Below are positions 1-7,393 of a stretch of DNA of 48,758 nt, in pieces. The first letter of the stretch is position 1; each line of letters starts with the position of its first letter. The position numbers were made by a program, and so were the translations under genes. Source of the stretch: Acidimicrobiales bacterium (lineage in GTDB: Bacteria; Actinomycetota; Acidimicrobiia; Acidimicrobiales; GCA-2861595); NCBI GenBank assembly GCA_030448025.1, contig JAUJNQ010000004.1, forward strand, positions 1 through 48,758, given 5' to 3'. Below the pieces are notes generated by a model. The model saw nothing but the letters and a program-made list of their open reading frames with translations. It searched no databases and was not told the DNA's origin.

Positions 1-419
1 AGCTGCTCGAAGCGGAGCTCGGCTCGGACGGCGGACGCCTCGACCTTCGTACCGGCGAGATGTGGTCGGCATCGGTAATCGAGAACTCCGCTGACGCCGG
101 CGTGTTCGTCCCGGACTTCGACGATGCCACGAGGTGGCGGTATGTGGCCCCCGAGGGCTCAGACGAGGGCTACCGGGACATGGAGGCCTTCATCGGCGGG
201 CTCGGAGACCCCGACCAAGTCGACCGGCTGTTGATCGCCATTGAAGGCAGGGGAGCGTTCCGCCGCTTCAAGCAGACCCTTGCACGCTGGCCCGAGGAAG
301 AACATCGCTGGTACCGCTTCTCCGACGAACGCCGGCGCGGGCGGGCACGCGCCTGGCTGGCCGATGCCGGCTACCGTCCAGCGGTCTCGACAAGGGCCGA
401 CCTACCGGAATTCGATTGA
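1..419 (+). CDS. UPF0158 family protein, 5' end outside the window
   Basis: The reading frame is open from the left edge (first full codon at 3) to TGA at 417-419, so the gene starts outside the window; the ATG at 60 is internal. The visible 138 residues match my recollection of the UPF0158 family: a 'LDLRTGEM' strand, an acidic middle ending in 'WRYVAP', then a helical half with 'FRRFKQTL' and 'WYRFSDERRRGRARAWL'. No biochemical function is known to me for this family. It lies on the far side of the tRNA-Pro fragment at 736-781, so it could belong to an integrated element. Family call is fairly secure; function unknown. Confidence 0.75.
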   Translation, partial: LLEAELGSDGGRLDLRTGEMWSASVIENSADAGVFVPDFDDATRWRYVAPEGSDEGYRDMEAFIGGLGDPDQVDRLLIAIEGRGAFRRFKQTLARWPEEEHRWYRFSDERRRGRARAWLADAGYRPAVSTRADLPEFD

Positions 420-735
420 TCCCTCGCCCGAGCTGAGCGCCATTCACCTTCCGGTCGGGAGGACCCTTGACAACCGGCCCCCTCAAGCCGGTCCAGACGG
501 CTCCGCGCATTGGTTTCGCCGTCGGCTCGGCCCCCGTCACAGCGGTCGCTGATGAGGGGTTACGTGCGGGACTACCGGCCGCCGTGGCGTTCGTACGCCG
601 CGATGTATGCAAAATGTATGGAAACTTCGGGCGACGGAGGGTCACGGAGAGCGACCCGAAGGGACGAAAAGCTGTAAACGCCCAGCTCACAGGCATGAGC
701 GGGGATTCGCCGTCACCACCCAAAACGGTCGTTTT
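420..735. other. Non-coding stretch left of the tRNA-Pro fragment
   Basis: I see no credible gene here. Open frames on both strands lack recognisable motifs and plausible ribosome binding sites. There is a perfect TTGACA at 467-472 without a convincing -10 partner, a small hairpin ACCGGC/GCCGGT (473-478 with 487-492), and an A/T-rich imperfect tandem repeat at 603-624. The stretch ends at the tRNA-Pro 3' fragment, so it may be the terminal part of an integrated element. The next 190 bases (782-970), up to tRNA-His, also show nothing I can name. Confidence 0.5.
603..624. repeat. 11-bp imperfect tandem repeat near the att-like scar
   Basis: ATGTATGCAAA (603-613) is followed directly by ATGTATGGAAA (614-624), 10 of 11 bases identical and unusually AT-rich for this window. 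It lies 112 bases left of the tRNA-Pro fragment. It could be a recombinase arm-type or other protein-binding site; that is inference only. Confidence 0.5.
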
Positions 736-781
736 CTGACTGGGGGTCAAGAGGTCGCCGGTTCAAATCCGGCCAGCCCGA
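736..781 (+). other. 3' fragment of tRNA-Pro(GGG), probable attachment-site scar
   Basis: The stretch reads as the 3' half of a tRNA-Pro: an anticodon loop with GGG, a variable region, a perfect T arm (GCCGG-TTCAAAT-CCGGC at 757-773) and a 3' acceptor strand CAGCCCG followed by A. The bases to the left give neither the complementary acceptor strand CGGGCTG nor a D arm, so this is not a working tRNA. An isolated tRNA 3' half starting around the anticodon is the classic footprint of a tyrosine-recombinase element that used the tRNA as attB; the intact tRNA would lie outside the window. A decayed tRNA gene is the alternative. Confidence 0.7.
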
Positions 782-970
782 CAAGGAAGTCCAGGTCAGA
801 GCCCCCGAAGTGCCCACCGACTCGGCGGTTCCGCTGTCGAGCAGGTCCAAAAGCCGCTTCCACTGGCGGTCCACGCCCAATCGTGCCCCGTGTCGTACTA
901 CAGCCGGCGGTCCAGCCCGAGTGAGCCCCGCAAACGGCCGGTGCTGGGTCTGCAATGCTGGTGAGCACAC

Positions 971-1046
971 GGTGGCCGTAGCTCAGCCAGGTTAGAGCGC
1001 CAGGTTGTGGCCCTGGAGGTCGGGGGTTCAAGTCCCCTCGGTCACC
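971..1046 (+). tRNA. tRNA-His(GTG)
   Basis: Full cloverleaf. The acceptor GTGGCCG (972-978) pairs with CGGTCAC (1039-1045). G at 971 supplies the extra G-1 of tRNA-His, opposite C73 at 1046. The anticodon loop contains GTG. The T arm GGGGG-TTCAAGT-CCCCT is intact. CCA is not encoded. Confidence 0.95.
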
Positions 1047-1077
1047 CGCATCCCCGCCAGTAGAATGCTCTCCGGCG

Positions 1078-1149
1078 GCGCCTCTAGCTCAACGGCAGAG
1101 CAACGGACTCTTAATCCGCAGGTTCAGGGTTCGAATCCCTGGGGGCGCA
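1078..1149 (+). tRNA. tRNA-Lys(CTT)
   Basis: The acceptor GCGCCTC (1078-1084) pairs with GGGGCGC (1142-1148), with a G-T wobble at the sixth pair. The anticodon loop CTCTTAA gives CTT, which reads AAG lysine codons. The T arm CAGGG-TTCGAAT-CCCTG is perfect. It lies 31 bases after tRNA-His and 34 bases before the lactate dehydrogenase gene, on the same strand. Confidence 0.95.
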
Positions 1150-1183
1150 CCTTTCGATCCCGAGGTTCGACGCATAGGGCACG

Positions 1184-2129
1184 ATGAGCGACGTGCGAAT
1201 CGTCATCGTGGGCGCCGGCAGCGTGGGTGCCACCCTCGCTTACGCCTGCCTGATCCGGGGCGTCGGCGGCGACATCGTCCTGTACGGCACCGATGCCGCC
1301 AAGGTGGAGGGCCAGGTGCTCGACCTCCGCCTCGGCCTGGGCTTCGTACCGGCCGCCACCGTGCGGGGCAGTGCCGACCTCGACGAGTGCCGGGACAGCG
1401 ACGTCATGGTCATCACCGCGGGCGCCAGTCAACGAACGGGCCAAACCCGCCTCGACCTGGTATCACCCAACACCTCGATGCTCGGGGAGCGCGTGCCTGC
1501 GCTGCTCGATCGCAGCCCCGAGGCTCTACTGCTGGTCGTGACCAACCCGGTCGACGTCCTTACCTGGGTCGCGCTCCGCCTCTTCGGGCTGCCTGCCGGT
1601 CGGGTTCTCGGCAGCGGCACCGTGCTGGACTCGCCCGGCTGCGCCAGCTGCTCGCCGATCGCTGCGGTGTCGCCGTGGCCAATGTCCATGCCCACATCGC
1701 CGGCGAGCACGGCGACACCGAGATCGCCCTTTGGTCCTCCGCGAGCATCGCCGACGCACCGCTGCGCTCGTGGAGACCAGCCGACGGGGAACCACTCGAT
1801 GACCCGGAGCTCTACGACATCCTCGACCAGGTGCGCAGCTCTGCATACCGGATCATCGAGGGCAACGGGGCAACCAACTTCGCCATCGGCCTCGCCGGCC
1901 TCCGGATCCTCGAGGCGATCCAACGTGACGAGCGGCGAGCGCTGCCGGTGAGCGGCTTGGTGGAGGGCTCTACGGGCTGAACGACGTCTGCCTCTCGCTC
2001 CCGCGGATCGTCGGGCGGTCCGGCATCACCCACACCGTCGACGTACCCCTGCACGACGCCGAGGTGACCGGCCTCCGCCGCTCGGCCAAAGCCATACGAG
2101 ACGCGGCCACGTCGGTCGGATTCGGCTGA
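1184..2129 (+). pseudogene. ldh: L-lactate dehydrogenase, broken by two frameshifts
   Basis: Joined across three frames the product is a complete NAD-dependent L-lactate dehydrogenase of about 315 residues. It has a Rossmann loop GAGSVG near the N-terminus, a Gln at the position that separates lactate from malate dehydrogenases (ASQRTGQTRLDL), a 'TNPVDVLT' segment and the catalytic His in GEHGDTE. The first frame (from ATG 1184) fails just after 'GTVLDS' near 1633, where one base seems missing. The second frame runs to TGA at 1978-1980, but a missing base near 1965 would restore 'GLYGLNDV' and carry the protein to TGA at 2127-2129. Two separate deletions fit gene decay, though sequencing error remains possible. 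If intact it would reduce pyruvate to lactate. Confidence 0.85.
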
Positions 2130-2146
2130 CGCCCCACCCTGAGGGC

Positions 2147-2632
2147 TCAGTTGGCGGGCGCGCCAGGACGGGGCCCAGCCCGGCGCGGGGGGCGTCCCTC
2201 GTTCACCATGCGGGTGATGCGTGCCGCCAGGTTCTGCTTCTTCCGGACAGCCTGCTCCGCGGTGAGCTTGCCGTCCTTCACCGCCTGATCGATGTGCTGG
2301 GTGGCGTCGGCGACCATGGCGTCGATCACCTTCTGCACGTCGACGCCCTTGTCCTTGGCCACGGCGGCGATGGTCTTGCCGTCCCTTAGCTGGGTTCGGA
2401 GCTCCCCGAGGCTCATGTTCAACGCGGTGGCCGCGGCCTGGAACGGTGGCCTCCGGTGGCACCCTCCGTCTGGTCCTCGCATGGGCGGGGCCGGTTGCTG
2501 CTCTGCCGGCGGGGGCTTGGTGTCGGTCTGCGCCCCGGAGACACCGGGGATCCCGAGGAGAGCACCGGCGATCCCGCCGGTGGCGAGACCGACGGTGAGG
2601 GTGATGCCGGCAATGATGTTGTTGGGTTTCAT
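2147..2632 (-). CDS. Small exported protein with charged helical C-terminal half
   Basis: 161 residues. I chose the ATG at 2632 because AAGGAG lies just upstream; an earlier in-frame start at 2668 has no such site. Residues 1-35 look like a signal peptide or membrane anchor (KPNNIIAGITL then a Gly/Ala/Leu-rich stretch). A Pro-rich linker follows, then two short helical blocks of the kind 'LGELRTQLRDGKTIAAVAKDKGV', a pattern I have seen in secreted actinobacterial proteins of unknown role. The C-terminus is Arg/Pro-rich. It is divergent from asnB, with 207 bp between the starts. No function can be assigned. Confidence 0.7.
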   Translation of the reverse strand: MKPNNIIAGITLTVGLATGGIAGALLGIPGVSGAQTDTKPPPAEQQPAPPMRGPDGGCHRRPPFQAAATALNMSLGELRTQLRDGKTIAAVAKDKGVDVQKVIDAMVADATQHIDQAVKDGKLTAEQAVRKKQNLAARITRMVNEGRPPRRAGPRPGAPAN

Positions 2633-2839
2633 CAGGACTCCTTCCATGGTTCTCGTTGGTGGGACCACTGTGCGCCTTGGTCTTGGGAACGCCGTTGGGG
2701 AAGGCTGAGAGTTCCATCAGTCTTTGGGCGACATGGCGAGTCTTTTCTCTCTGTGGACGAAACAAGGTTGTAACGCTGATGGATTTGCGACCGCGGTGGC
2801 GGACCGACAAACTGAACCGTCTTTAATCGGAAGACAATC

Positions 2840-4402
2840 ATGTGCGGAATCGTCGGGATATACGGCCAGCAGGACGCCCAGGCGGGGCTTCGGATGCTCC
2901 GCCGCCTTACCCACCGCGGTCCTGACGGCCAGGGTGCGGTGGCGCTGCCCTCGGCCTGGCTCGGTCACCGGCGCCTCTCCATCGTCGACCCACGCGGGGG
3001 CAGGCAGCCCCTCACCTCGGAGGACGGGCGCCTCCATCTCGTCGGGAACGGGGAGATCTACAACTACGACGACCTTCGCAGCATGCTCGGCGAGGTGGTG
3101 CTCACCAGCGCCTCCGACAACGAGGTGGCGCTGAACCTGGTTGAAGAGAACGGTCCGGCGGCCCTGGAGGAGCTGGCGGGGATGTTCGCCTTCCTCATGG
3201 CGGGGGAGTCGTATTCCTTCATTGCCGCCCGAGACCCGGTCGGCATCAAGCCCCTTTACTGGGCCCACCGGGGCGACGAATGGCGTTTCGCGTCCGAGAT
3301 AAATGCATTCGATGCCGACTGGCAGTCGGAGGTGGAGTTCTTCCCCCCCGGTCACTACTGGACGCCCGAAGAAGGCCTGGTCCGTTTCGCCAACCCTGTG
3401 CCCACGGGCCGCCAGGAGCGATTCGCGCCCCCCGAGAGCCCCGATGCCGAGCCACCGCCCGAGCTCATCGAGGAGCTGCGCTCCACGGTGGTCGCCGCCA
3501 TCGAGCGGCACATGATGGCCGACGTACCGGTCGGGGTGTTCCTGTCGGGGGGTCTCGACAGCAGCATCGTGGCCGCCATCGCAGCCGAGCACTATGGCCG
3601 GCGGGGCGAGGCGCTCAAGACGTTCGCCGTCGGCTCCGAAGGCAGCGCCGACCTCGAGTTGGCCCGGCTCGTGGCCGACCGGCTCGGCACCGAGCACCAT
3701 GAGCGTGTGTTCACCGCCGAGGAGGCGCGAGACGTTCTGCCCGAGGTGGTCCGGATCATCGAGTCCTACGACCCCTCGCTGGTCCGCAGCGCGGTGCCGA
3801 ACTACTTCCTATCCGAGATGGCGGTCCAGAGCGTGAAGGTCGTGCTAACCGGGGAGGGCGCCGACGAGCTGTTCGCCGGGTACCAGTACCACAGCGCCAT
3901 CGAAGGACACGCTGACCTCCAGGACGAGATAGTCCGCGGTGTGGAGACCCTCCACGGGCTCAACCTCCAGCGGTGCGACCGGGTCACCATGGTCCACGGC
4001 TTGGAGGCGCGCGTGCCGTTCCTCGATCTCGACGTGATCGCCCTCGGCCTTTCCATCCCCGCCGGTTGGAAGCTGCGAGGCGACGACCGGCCCGAGAAAT
4101 GGCTCCTCCGCCGTGCGTTCGAGGGAATGGTGCCCACCGAAGTGCTGTGGCGCCAGAAGGCCGAGTTCGGCGACGGCTCGGGCGCGGCAATGGCTCTGAT
4201 CGACCAGGCCTACGTCGATGACGACGAGGATCGGCTCACCGGCGCAGGCAACGGAACGGCCAACGCCAAGTCTGCCAACGGAAAGTCGCACGGGGTGCCC
4301 GAGTTTCGCTCCGAGGAAGAGGCGGCCTACTACCGCATCTTCCACGCCCACCTGGGCGGCGTGTCCCCGGAGCGGACCATCACGATGTTCGCCACCGCTT
4401 GA
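2840..4402 (+). CDS. asnB: Glutamine-hydrolysing asparagine synthase-like amidotransferase
   Basis: 520 residues. Residues 1-190 are a class II glutamine amidotransferase domain, with the nucleophile Cys2 after Met removal ('MCGIVGIYG'), 'LGHRRLSI' and 'NGEIYN'. Residues from about 205 are the ATP-pyrophosphatase synthase domain, with the PP-loop SGGLDSS at 236-242. The family transfers ammonia from glutamine to an adenylated carboxylate, usually aspartate, but many relatives act on other carboxylates. The start is weakly supported by GGAAG upstream. The next genes on the strand are a diiron oxygenase-like protein and a glycosyltransferase, so the true substrate may be a small metabolite rather than aspartate. 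Family secure; substrate open. Confidence 0.9.
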   Translation: MCGIVGIYGQQDAQAGLRMLRRLTHRGPDGQGAVALPSAWLGHRRLSIVDPRGGRQPLTSEDGRLHLVGNGEIYNYDDLRSMLGEVVLTSASDNEVALNLVEENGPAALEELAGMFAFLMAGESYSFIAARDPVGIKPLYWAHRGDEWRFASEINAFDADWQSEVEFFPPGHYWTPEEGLVRFANPVPTGRQERFAPPESPDAEPPPELIEELRSTVVAAIERHMMADVPVGVFLSGGLDSSIVAAIAAEHYGRRGEALKTFAVGSEGSADLELARLVADRLGTEHHERVFTAEEARDVLPEVVRIIESYDPSLVRSAVPNYFLSEMAVQSVKVVLTGEGADELFAGYQYHSAIEGHADLQDEIVRGVETLHGLNLQRCDRVTMVHGLEARVPFLDLDVIALGLSIPAGWKLRGDDRPEKWLLRRAFEGMVPTEVLWRQKAEFGDGSGAAMALIDQAYVDDDEDRLTGAGNGTANAKSANGKSHGVPEFRSEEEAAYYRIFHAHLGGVSPERTITMFATA

Positions 4403-4498
4403 AGCACCAGGCGATCCTGGCCCGCACGCCGCCGACGTAGAGTTGCCTTCCTGCGGGCCTCCTAGCCGGAGCCCACCCGCGAGGAGGAGGAACACGAG

Positions 4499-5566
4499 GT
4501 GGCTGAGCAGATTCTGGAGCGCGCCCGACCGGTGGGACACCGAGAGCCTCCCGGCCCCACGCCGCCACAGCCTCGCGGCCCGCTGAGCGCCCACGTGCTG
4601 GAGCACCTGCTCCAGGCCCCTCACGAGGTTCCACCGGCACCACCGGCCGAGGACGACCCTCTCTGGGGCGACGACGCCCAGCTCGCCCTGTATTGCTGCT
4701 ACGAGCTGCACTATCGGGGCATTTCCGGCGTGGATGACGGTTGGGAGTGGGAACCGTCGCTGCTGGCCCTGCGTCAGGACCTGGAGGCGGCGTTCGAGCG
4801 CCGGCTGGAGGACGAGATCGGCGTGGTTCGCCCCTCGGGCGACGTGGAGGCGGACCTGCTAGGGACGATCGCCGGCGGCAACGGCCCCTCGCTGTCGGCC
4901 TATCTCAACGAGCGAGGCACGCTCGAGGCCATGCGGGAGTTCTCCATCCATCGCTCTGCGTACCAGCTCAAAGAAGCCGATCCGCACACTTGGGCCATCC
5001 CGCGCTTCGACGGCAGCGCGAAGGCCGCGCTCATCGAGATCCAGCTCGACGAGTACGGGGGGGGCGAGGAGGCGGCCATGCACTCCACCCTGTTCGCTCG
5101 GAGCATGGAGGCGCTGGGCCTGGACAGCACCTACGGGGCCTATCTCGACTGCCTGCCGGGAACCACGCTGGCCACCACCAACGTGATCTCGCTGTTCGGC
5201 CTTCACCGGCGCCGGCGGGGCGCGCTCATCGGGCACCTGGCCGCCTTCGAGGCCACGTCGGTCACCCCGATGACCCGCTATCAGGACGCAATGCGCCGGC
5301 TGGGCATCGGGCCGGAGGGACAACGGTTCTACGAGGTGCACGTGTCCGCCGATGCTCATCACGAGGTCGTCGCCTTACGGAACATGGCCGCAGGCCTGGC
5401 CTCGGCGGAGCCGGACCTGGCGGCCGACATCGTGTTCGGGGCTCGGGCCATGATGCTCGTGGAAGAGGGCTTCGCCCACCACCTGATCGACTCGTGGACC
5501 GACGGGATGTCATCGCTCCTGGTTGACCCGGCCGTGGCCGTCGTCAGCCGTGGAGACGGCACCTGA
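4499..5566 (+). CDS. Heme-oxygenase-like diiron redox enzyme (iron-containing redox enzyme family)
   Basis: 355 residues from a GTG preceded by GAGGAGGAGG with 8-nt spacing. The protein belongs to the heme-oxygenase-like diiron oxidase superfamily. Residues consistent with the six iron ligands are all visible: E185, H195, E251, then H281-x3-D285-x2-H288 on the last helix. Characterised members such as UndA, SznF and CADD use a diiron centre and O2 for C-C cleavage or N-oxygenation. The N-terminal 40 residues are Pro-rich and probably disordered. The gene overlaps the following glycosyltransferase by four bases, so the two are probably translationally coupled. Ligand assignment is by motif spacing, not structure. 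Substrate unknown. Confidence 0.82.
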   Translation: MAEQILERARPVGHREPPGPTPPQPRGPLSAHVLEHLLQAPHEVPPAPPAEDDPLWGDDAQLALYCCYELHYRGISGVDDGWEWEPSLLALRQDLEAAFERRLEDEIGVVRPSGDVEADLLGTIAGGNGPSLSAYLNERGTLEAMREFSIHRSAYQLKEADPHTWAIPRFDGSAKAALIEIQLDEYGGGEEAAMHSTLFARSMEALGLDSTYGAYLDCLPGTTLATTNVISLFGLHRRRRGALIGHLAAFEATSVTPMTRYQDAMRRLGIGPEGQRFYEVHVSADAHHEVVALRNMAAGLASAEPDLAADIVFGARAMMLVEEGFAHHLIDSWTDGMSSLLVDPAVAVVSRGDGT

Positions 5567-6621
5567 CCGCCCAACCTCTCGGGGAGCCGCTCAGGGAACG
5601 CCGTTCCCTCAGCTACGTCCTCCCACTCCGCCGGTGGCGCGCCGAGCGCGACGACGAGCTGGTCGACTACCTCTGCTGGCTCCACAGCCGGGCGGACACC
5701 ATCGTCGTCGACGGTTCGGGGCCCGAGATCTTCGCCGCTCACCACCGGACGTTCGGTTCAGTGGTGCGCCACATCCCGGTCGACGCCGACCTGACAGGCC
5801 GTTACGGCAAGGTCAATGGAGTGGTGACCGGCGTGCGGGCCGCCACGCACGAGCAGGTGGTGATCGCAGACGACGACGTCCGCTACGACGACGAGGGCCT
5901 CGAGCGGATGTCCACGCTGCTGGGCCAAACCGAGCTGGTCCGGCCGCAGAACTACTTCGACCCGCTTCCCTGGCACGCCAAGTGGGACACGGCTCGCAGC
6001 CTGGTCAACCGAGCGTTCGGGGCGGACTTCCCCGGCACGCTGGGTCTGCGAAGAAGCAGCCTGTTGACGGCGGGCGGCTACGACGGGGACTGCCTGTTCG
6101 AGAACCTCGAGCTGATACGAACCGTGGAGGCCGTGGGTGGCCGGGTCCTGAGCCCTTTGGACTTCTACGTGCGGCGCCTGCCGCCTCCAGCGGGTCACTT
6201 CTGGTCACAGCGGGTCCGTCAGGCCTATGACGACTTCGCCCTCCCGGCCAGGATGGCAGCCGAGCTGGCGGTCGCTCCCGGTGTGGTTGCCTTGGGTCGC
6301 AAGGATGCCCGGGCCCTCTTGGCCGCCGCCGTTCTCACCGTGGCCACGGCCGAGGTTGGCCGGCGGCGGGCTGGGGGAGCGACGGTCTTTCCGGTCACCT
6401 GCTCCCTCATGGCGCCGGCGTGGCTCTCTGAGCGCGGCATCTGCGCCTGGCTGGCGGTGTGGCAGCGTCTGGCGCAGGGAGGCGTGCCCTATGCCGGCAC
6501 CGTGCTGTCCAAGGCGGCCAACCCCCGCCGAGTGCTCGAGCGGCGGCTGGAGTCCGTCAGGCGGTCCGGCGGAGGTGCTCAGTCTCGATGTCCTGAGCCA
6601 TCTGCAAGTCCTTCTCGGTGA
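5563..6621 (+). CDS. Family 2-like glycosyltransferase, apparent CTG start
   Basis: About 352 residues if it starts at CTG 5563, which overlaps the preceding TGA as CTGA. No ATG, GTG or TTG lies in frame between the upstream in-frame stop (5524) and GTG 5755, yet the sequence before that already encodes the expected first GT-A strand ('SYVLPLR' ... 'TIVVDGSG'). Starting at 5755 would therefore remove the nucleotide-binding strand. The metal-binding motif 'ADDD' is at residues 103-105 of the long form. The second half has two hydrophobic stretches that may be membrane-associated. The 3' end overlaps the convergent pterin dehydratase gene by 65 bp. It is last in the asnB cluster. Donor and acceptor sugars unknown. 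Confidence 0.72.
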   Translation: MTAQPLGEPLRERRSLSYVLPLRRWRAERDDELVDYLCWLHSRADTIVVDGSGPEIFAAHHRTFGSVVRHIPVDADLTGRYGKVNGVVTGVRAATHEQVVIADDDVRYDDEGLERMSTLLGQTELVRPQNYFDPLPWHAKWDTARSLVNRAFGADFPGTLGLRRSSLLTAGGYDGDCLFENLELIRTVEAVGGRVLSPLDFYVRRLPPPAGHFWSQRVRQAYDDFALPARMAAELAVAPGVVALGRKDARALLAAAVLTVATAEVGRRRAGGATVFPVTCSLMAPAWLSERGICAWLAVWQRLAQGGVPYAGTVLSKAANPRRVLERRLESVRRSGGGAQSRCPEPSASPSR

Positions 6622-6850
6622 TGCCGCCTTCGCTGTGGGTCACCAGCGCCACCCGCACCTTGTCGTAGCGGACATCGAGGTCGGGATGGTGATTGGCTTC
6701 CTCGGCCATGGCCGCCACGGCGTTCACGAGCTCGACGGCAGCGACGAAAGAGGGGAGCGCGAACTGCTTCACCAGTGCGCCGCCCTCCACCGCCCAACCC
6801 GGCAGAGACGCCAGCGCGGCCTGAATTTCCCCGTCAGGAACCGTGCTCAC
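6557..6850 (-). CDS. 4a-hydroxytetrahydrobiopterin dehydratase (pterin carbinolamine dehydratase)
   Basis: 97 residues from GTG at 6850, with GGAGGAGGGCG upstream. The signature 'NHHPDLDVRYDKV' followed by 'VTHSEGGITEKD' carries the conserved His-His-Pro, Tyr, His and Asp of the family. The enzyme dehydrates 4a-hydroxy-pterin formed by aromatic amino acid hydroxylases; in bacteria lacking such hydroxylases the role is unclear. Its start lies inside the end of the small zinc-finger gene (17-bp overlap), so the two probably share a transcript. Its 3' end overlaps the convergent glycosyltransferase. Confidence 0.88.
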   Translation of the reverse strand: MSTVPDGEIQAALASLPGWAVEGGALVKQFALPSFVAAVELVNAVAAMAEEANHHPDLDVRYDKVRVALVTHSEGGITEKDLQMAQDIETEHLRRTA

Positions 6851-6995
6851 GCGGTTCGCCCTCCTCCGTGTCGGGCGGTGGCGGTGGGTGCAGAGCTGGG
6901 TCGTGCTCCTCGGACCAGTGGTACTCGAGCTCGGTCTTGTTCCGGAAGGCAAGCCCGCAGGACGGGCAGTGGTGGACGGGCGACACGACGCCCAT
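6834..6995 (-). CDS. C2H2 zinc-finger microprotein
   Basis: 53 residues from ATG 6995 (GTG codons a few residues later are alternatives). It carries a clean C-x2-C-x12-H-x4-H finger: 'CPSC' ... 'EYHWSEEH'. The tail is Pro- and Glu-rich. Single C2H2 fingers are uncommon in bacteria but do occur in small actinobacterial proteins of unknown role. Its stop codon lies 17 bp inside the pterin dehydratase gene. It is divergent from the gene at 7071. The finger pattern and the overlap support a real gene, but no strong ribosome binding site is visible. Confidence 0.65.
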   Translation of the reverse strand: MGVVSPVHHCPSCGLAFRNKTELEYHWSEEHDPALHPPPPPDTEEGEPREHGS

Positions 6996-7006
6996 TCTGC
7001 CAGCGC

Positions 7007-7034
7007 TTGTGACCCGGCGGGGACGGGGTATAAG
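7007..7034 (+). promoter_or_regulatory. Sigma-70-type promoter for the gene at 7071
   Basis: TTGTGA (7007-7012) and TATAAG (7029-7034) are separated by 16 bp and lie about 40 bp before the ATG at 7071. It is the best two-box promoter I found in the window. Confidence 0.5.
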
Positions 7035-7070
7035 AACAGACCGGGAAGAGCCCACGATCAAGGAGACGAG

Positions 7071-7352
7071 ATGTCCGATCAGAGCATGCAGCCCGAAGCG
7101 AACAGGGCGGGATCGAGCGACCACGAGCAGCATCGGACACCGGAGGGACAAGGTTCCGATTCCACCATGTCGGAGAAGGAGGGTGGCCCAGCCGAGATGT
7201 CGGTGTACGACGGCATGGGCAACGAGAAGGTGATGGTCACCACCGACGGCGACGACGGCAGGATCATCCAGGGAACCGGTGACACCGCCGAGGAGGCCGT
7301 CAAGGACGCCAAGAAAGAAGGCGGTCCACTGGGTCCCGCCGTCGGCCACTGA
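7071..7352 (+). CDS. Small hydrophilic protein of unknown function
   Basis: 93 residues, ATG 7071 with AAGGAGA upstream. The first 40 residues are polar and probably disordered. The C-terminal part alternates short strands ('EKVMVTTDGDDGRIIQGTG') with an acidic-basic helix ('TAEEAVKDAKKEG'). I recognise no family with confidence. The recognisable promoter and strong ribosome binding site suggest good expression, perhaps as a small stress protein, but that is speculation. Confidence 0.6.
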   Translation: MSDQSMQPEANRAGSSDHEQHRTPEGQGSDSTMSEKEGGPAEMSVYDGMGNEKVMVTTDGDDGRIIQGTGDTAEEAVKDAKKEGGPLGPAVGH

Positions 7353-7393
7353 GGGCGGACGCACCGCTCGACGGCTCCCACTGACTCGCCAAC

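Noticed and set aside
713-1031. Minus-strand frames reading 'DLNRRPLDP' or 'NPRPPGPQPG' across the tRNA region
   Set aside because: These peptides are well-known translation artefacts of tRNA genes and fragments read in antisense.
1184-2129. Programmed ribosomal frameshifting in lactate dehydrogenase
   Set aside because: The two shift points lack slippery heptamers and following structures, and no lactate dehydrogenase known to me uses recoding.
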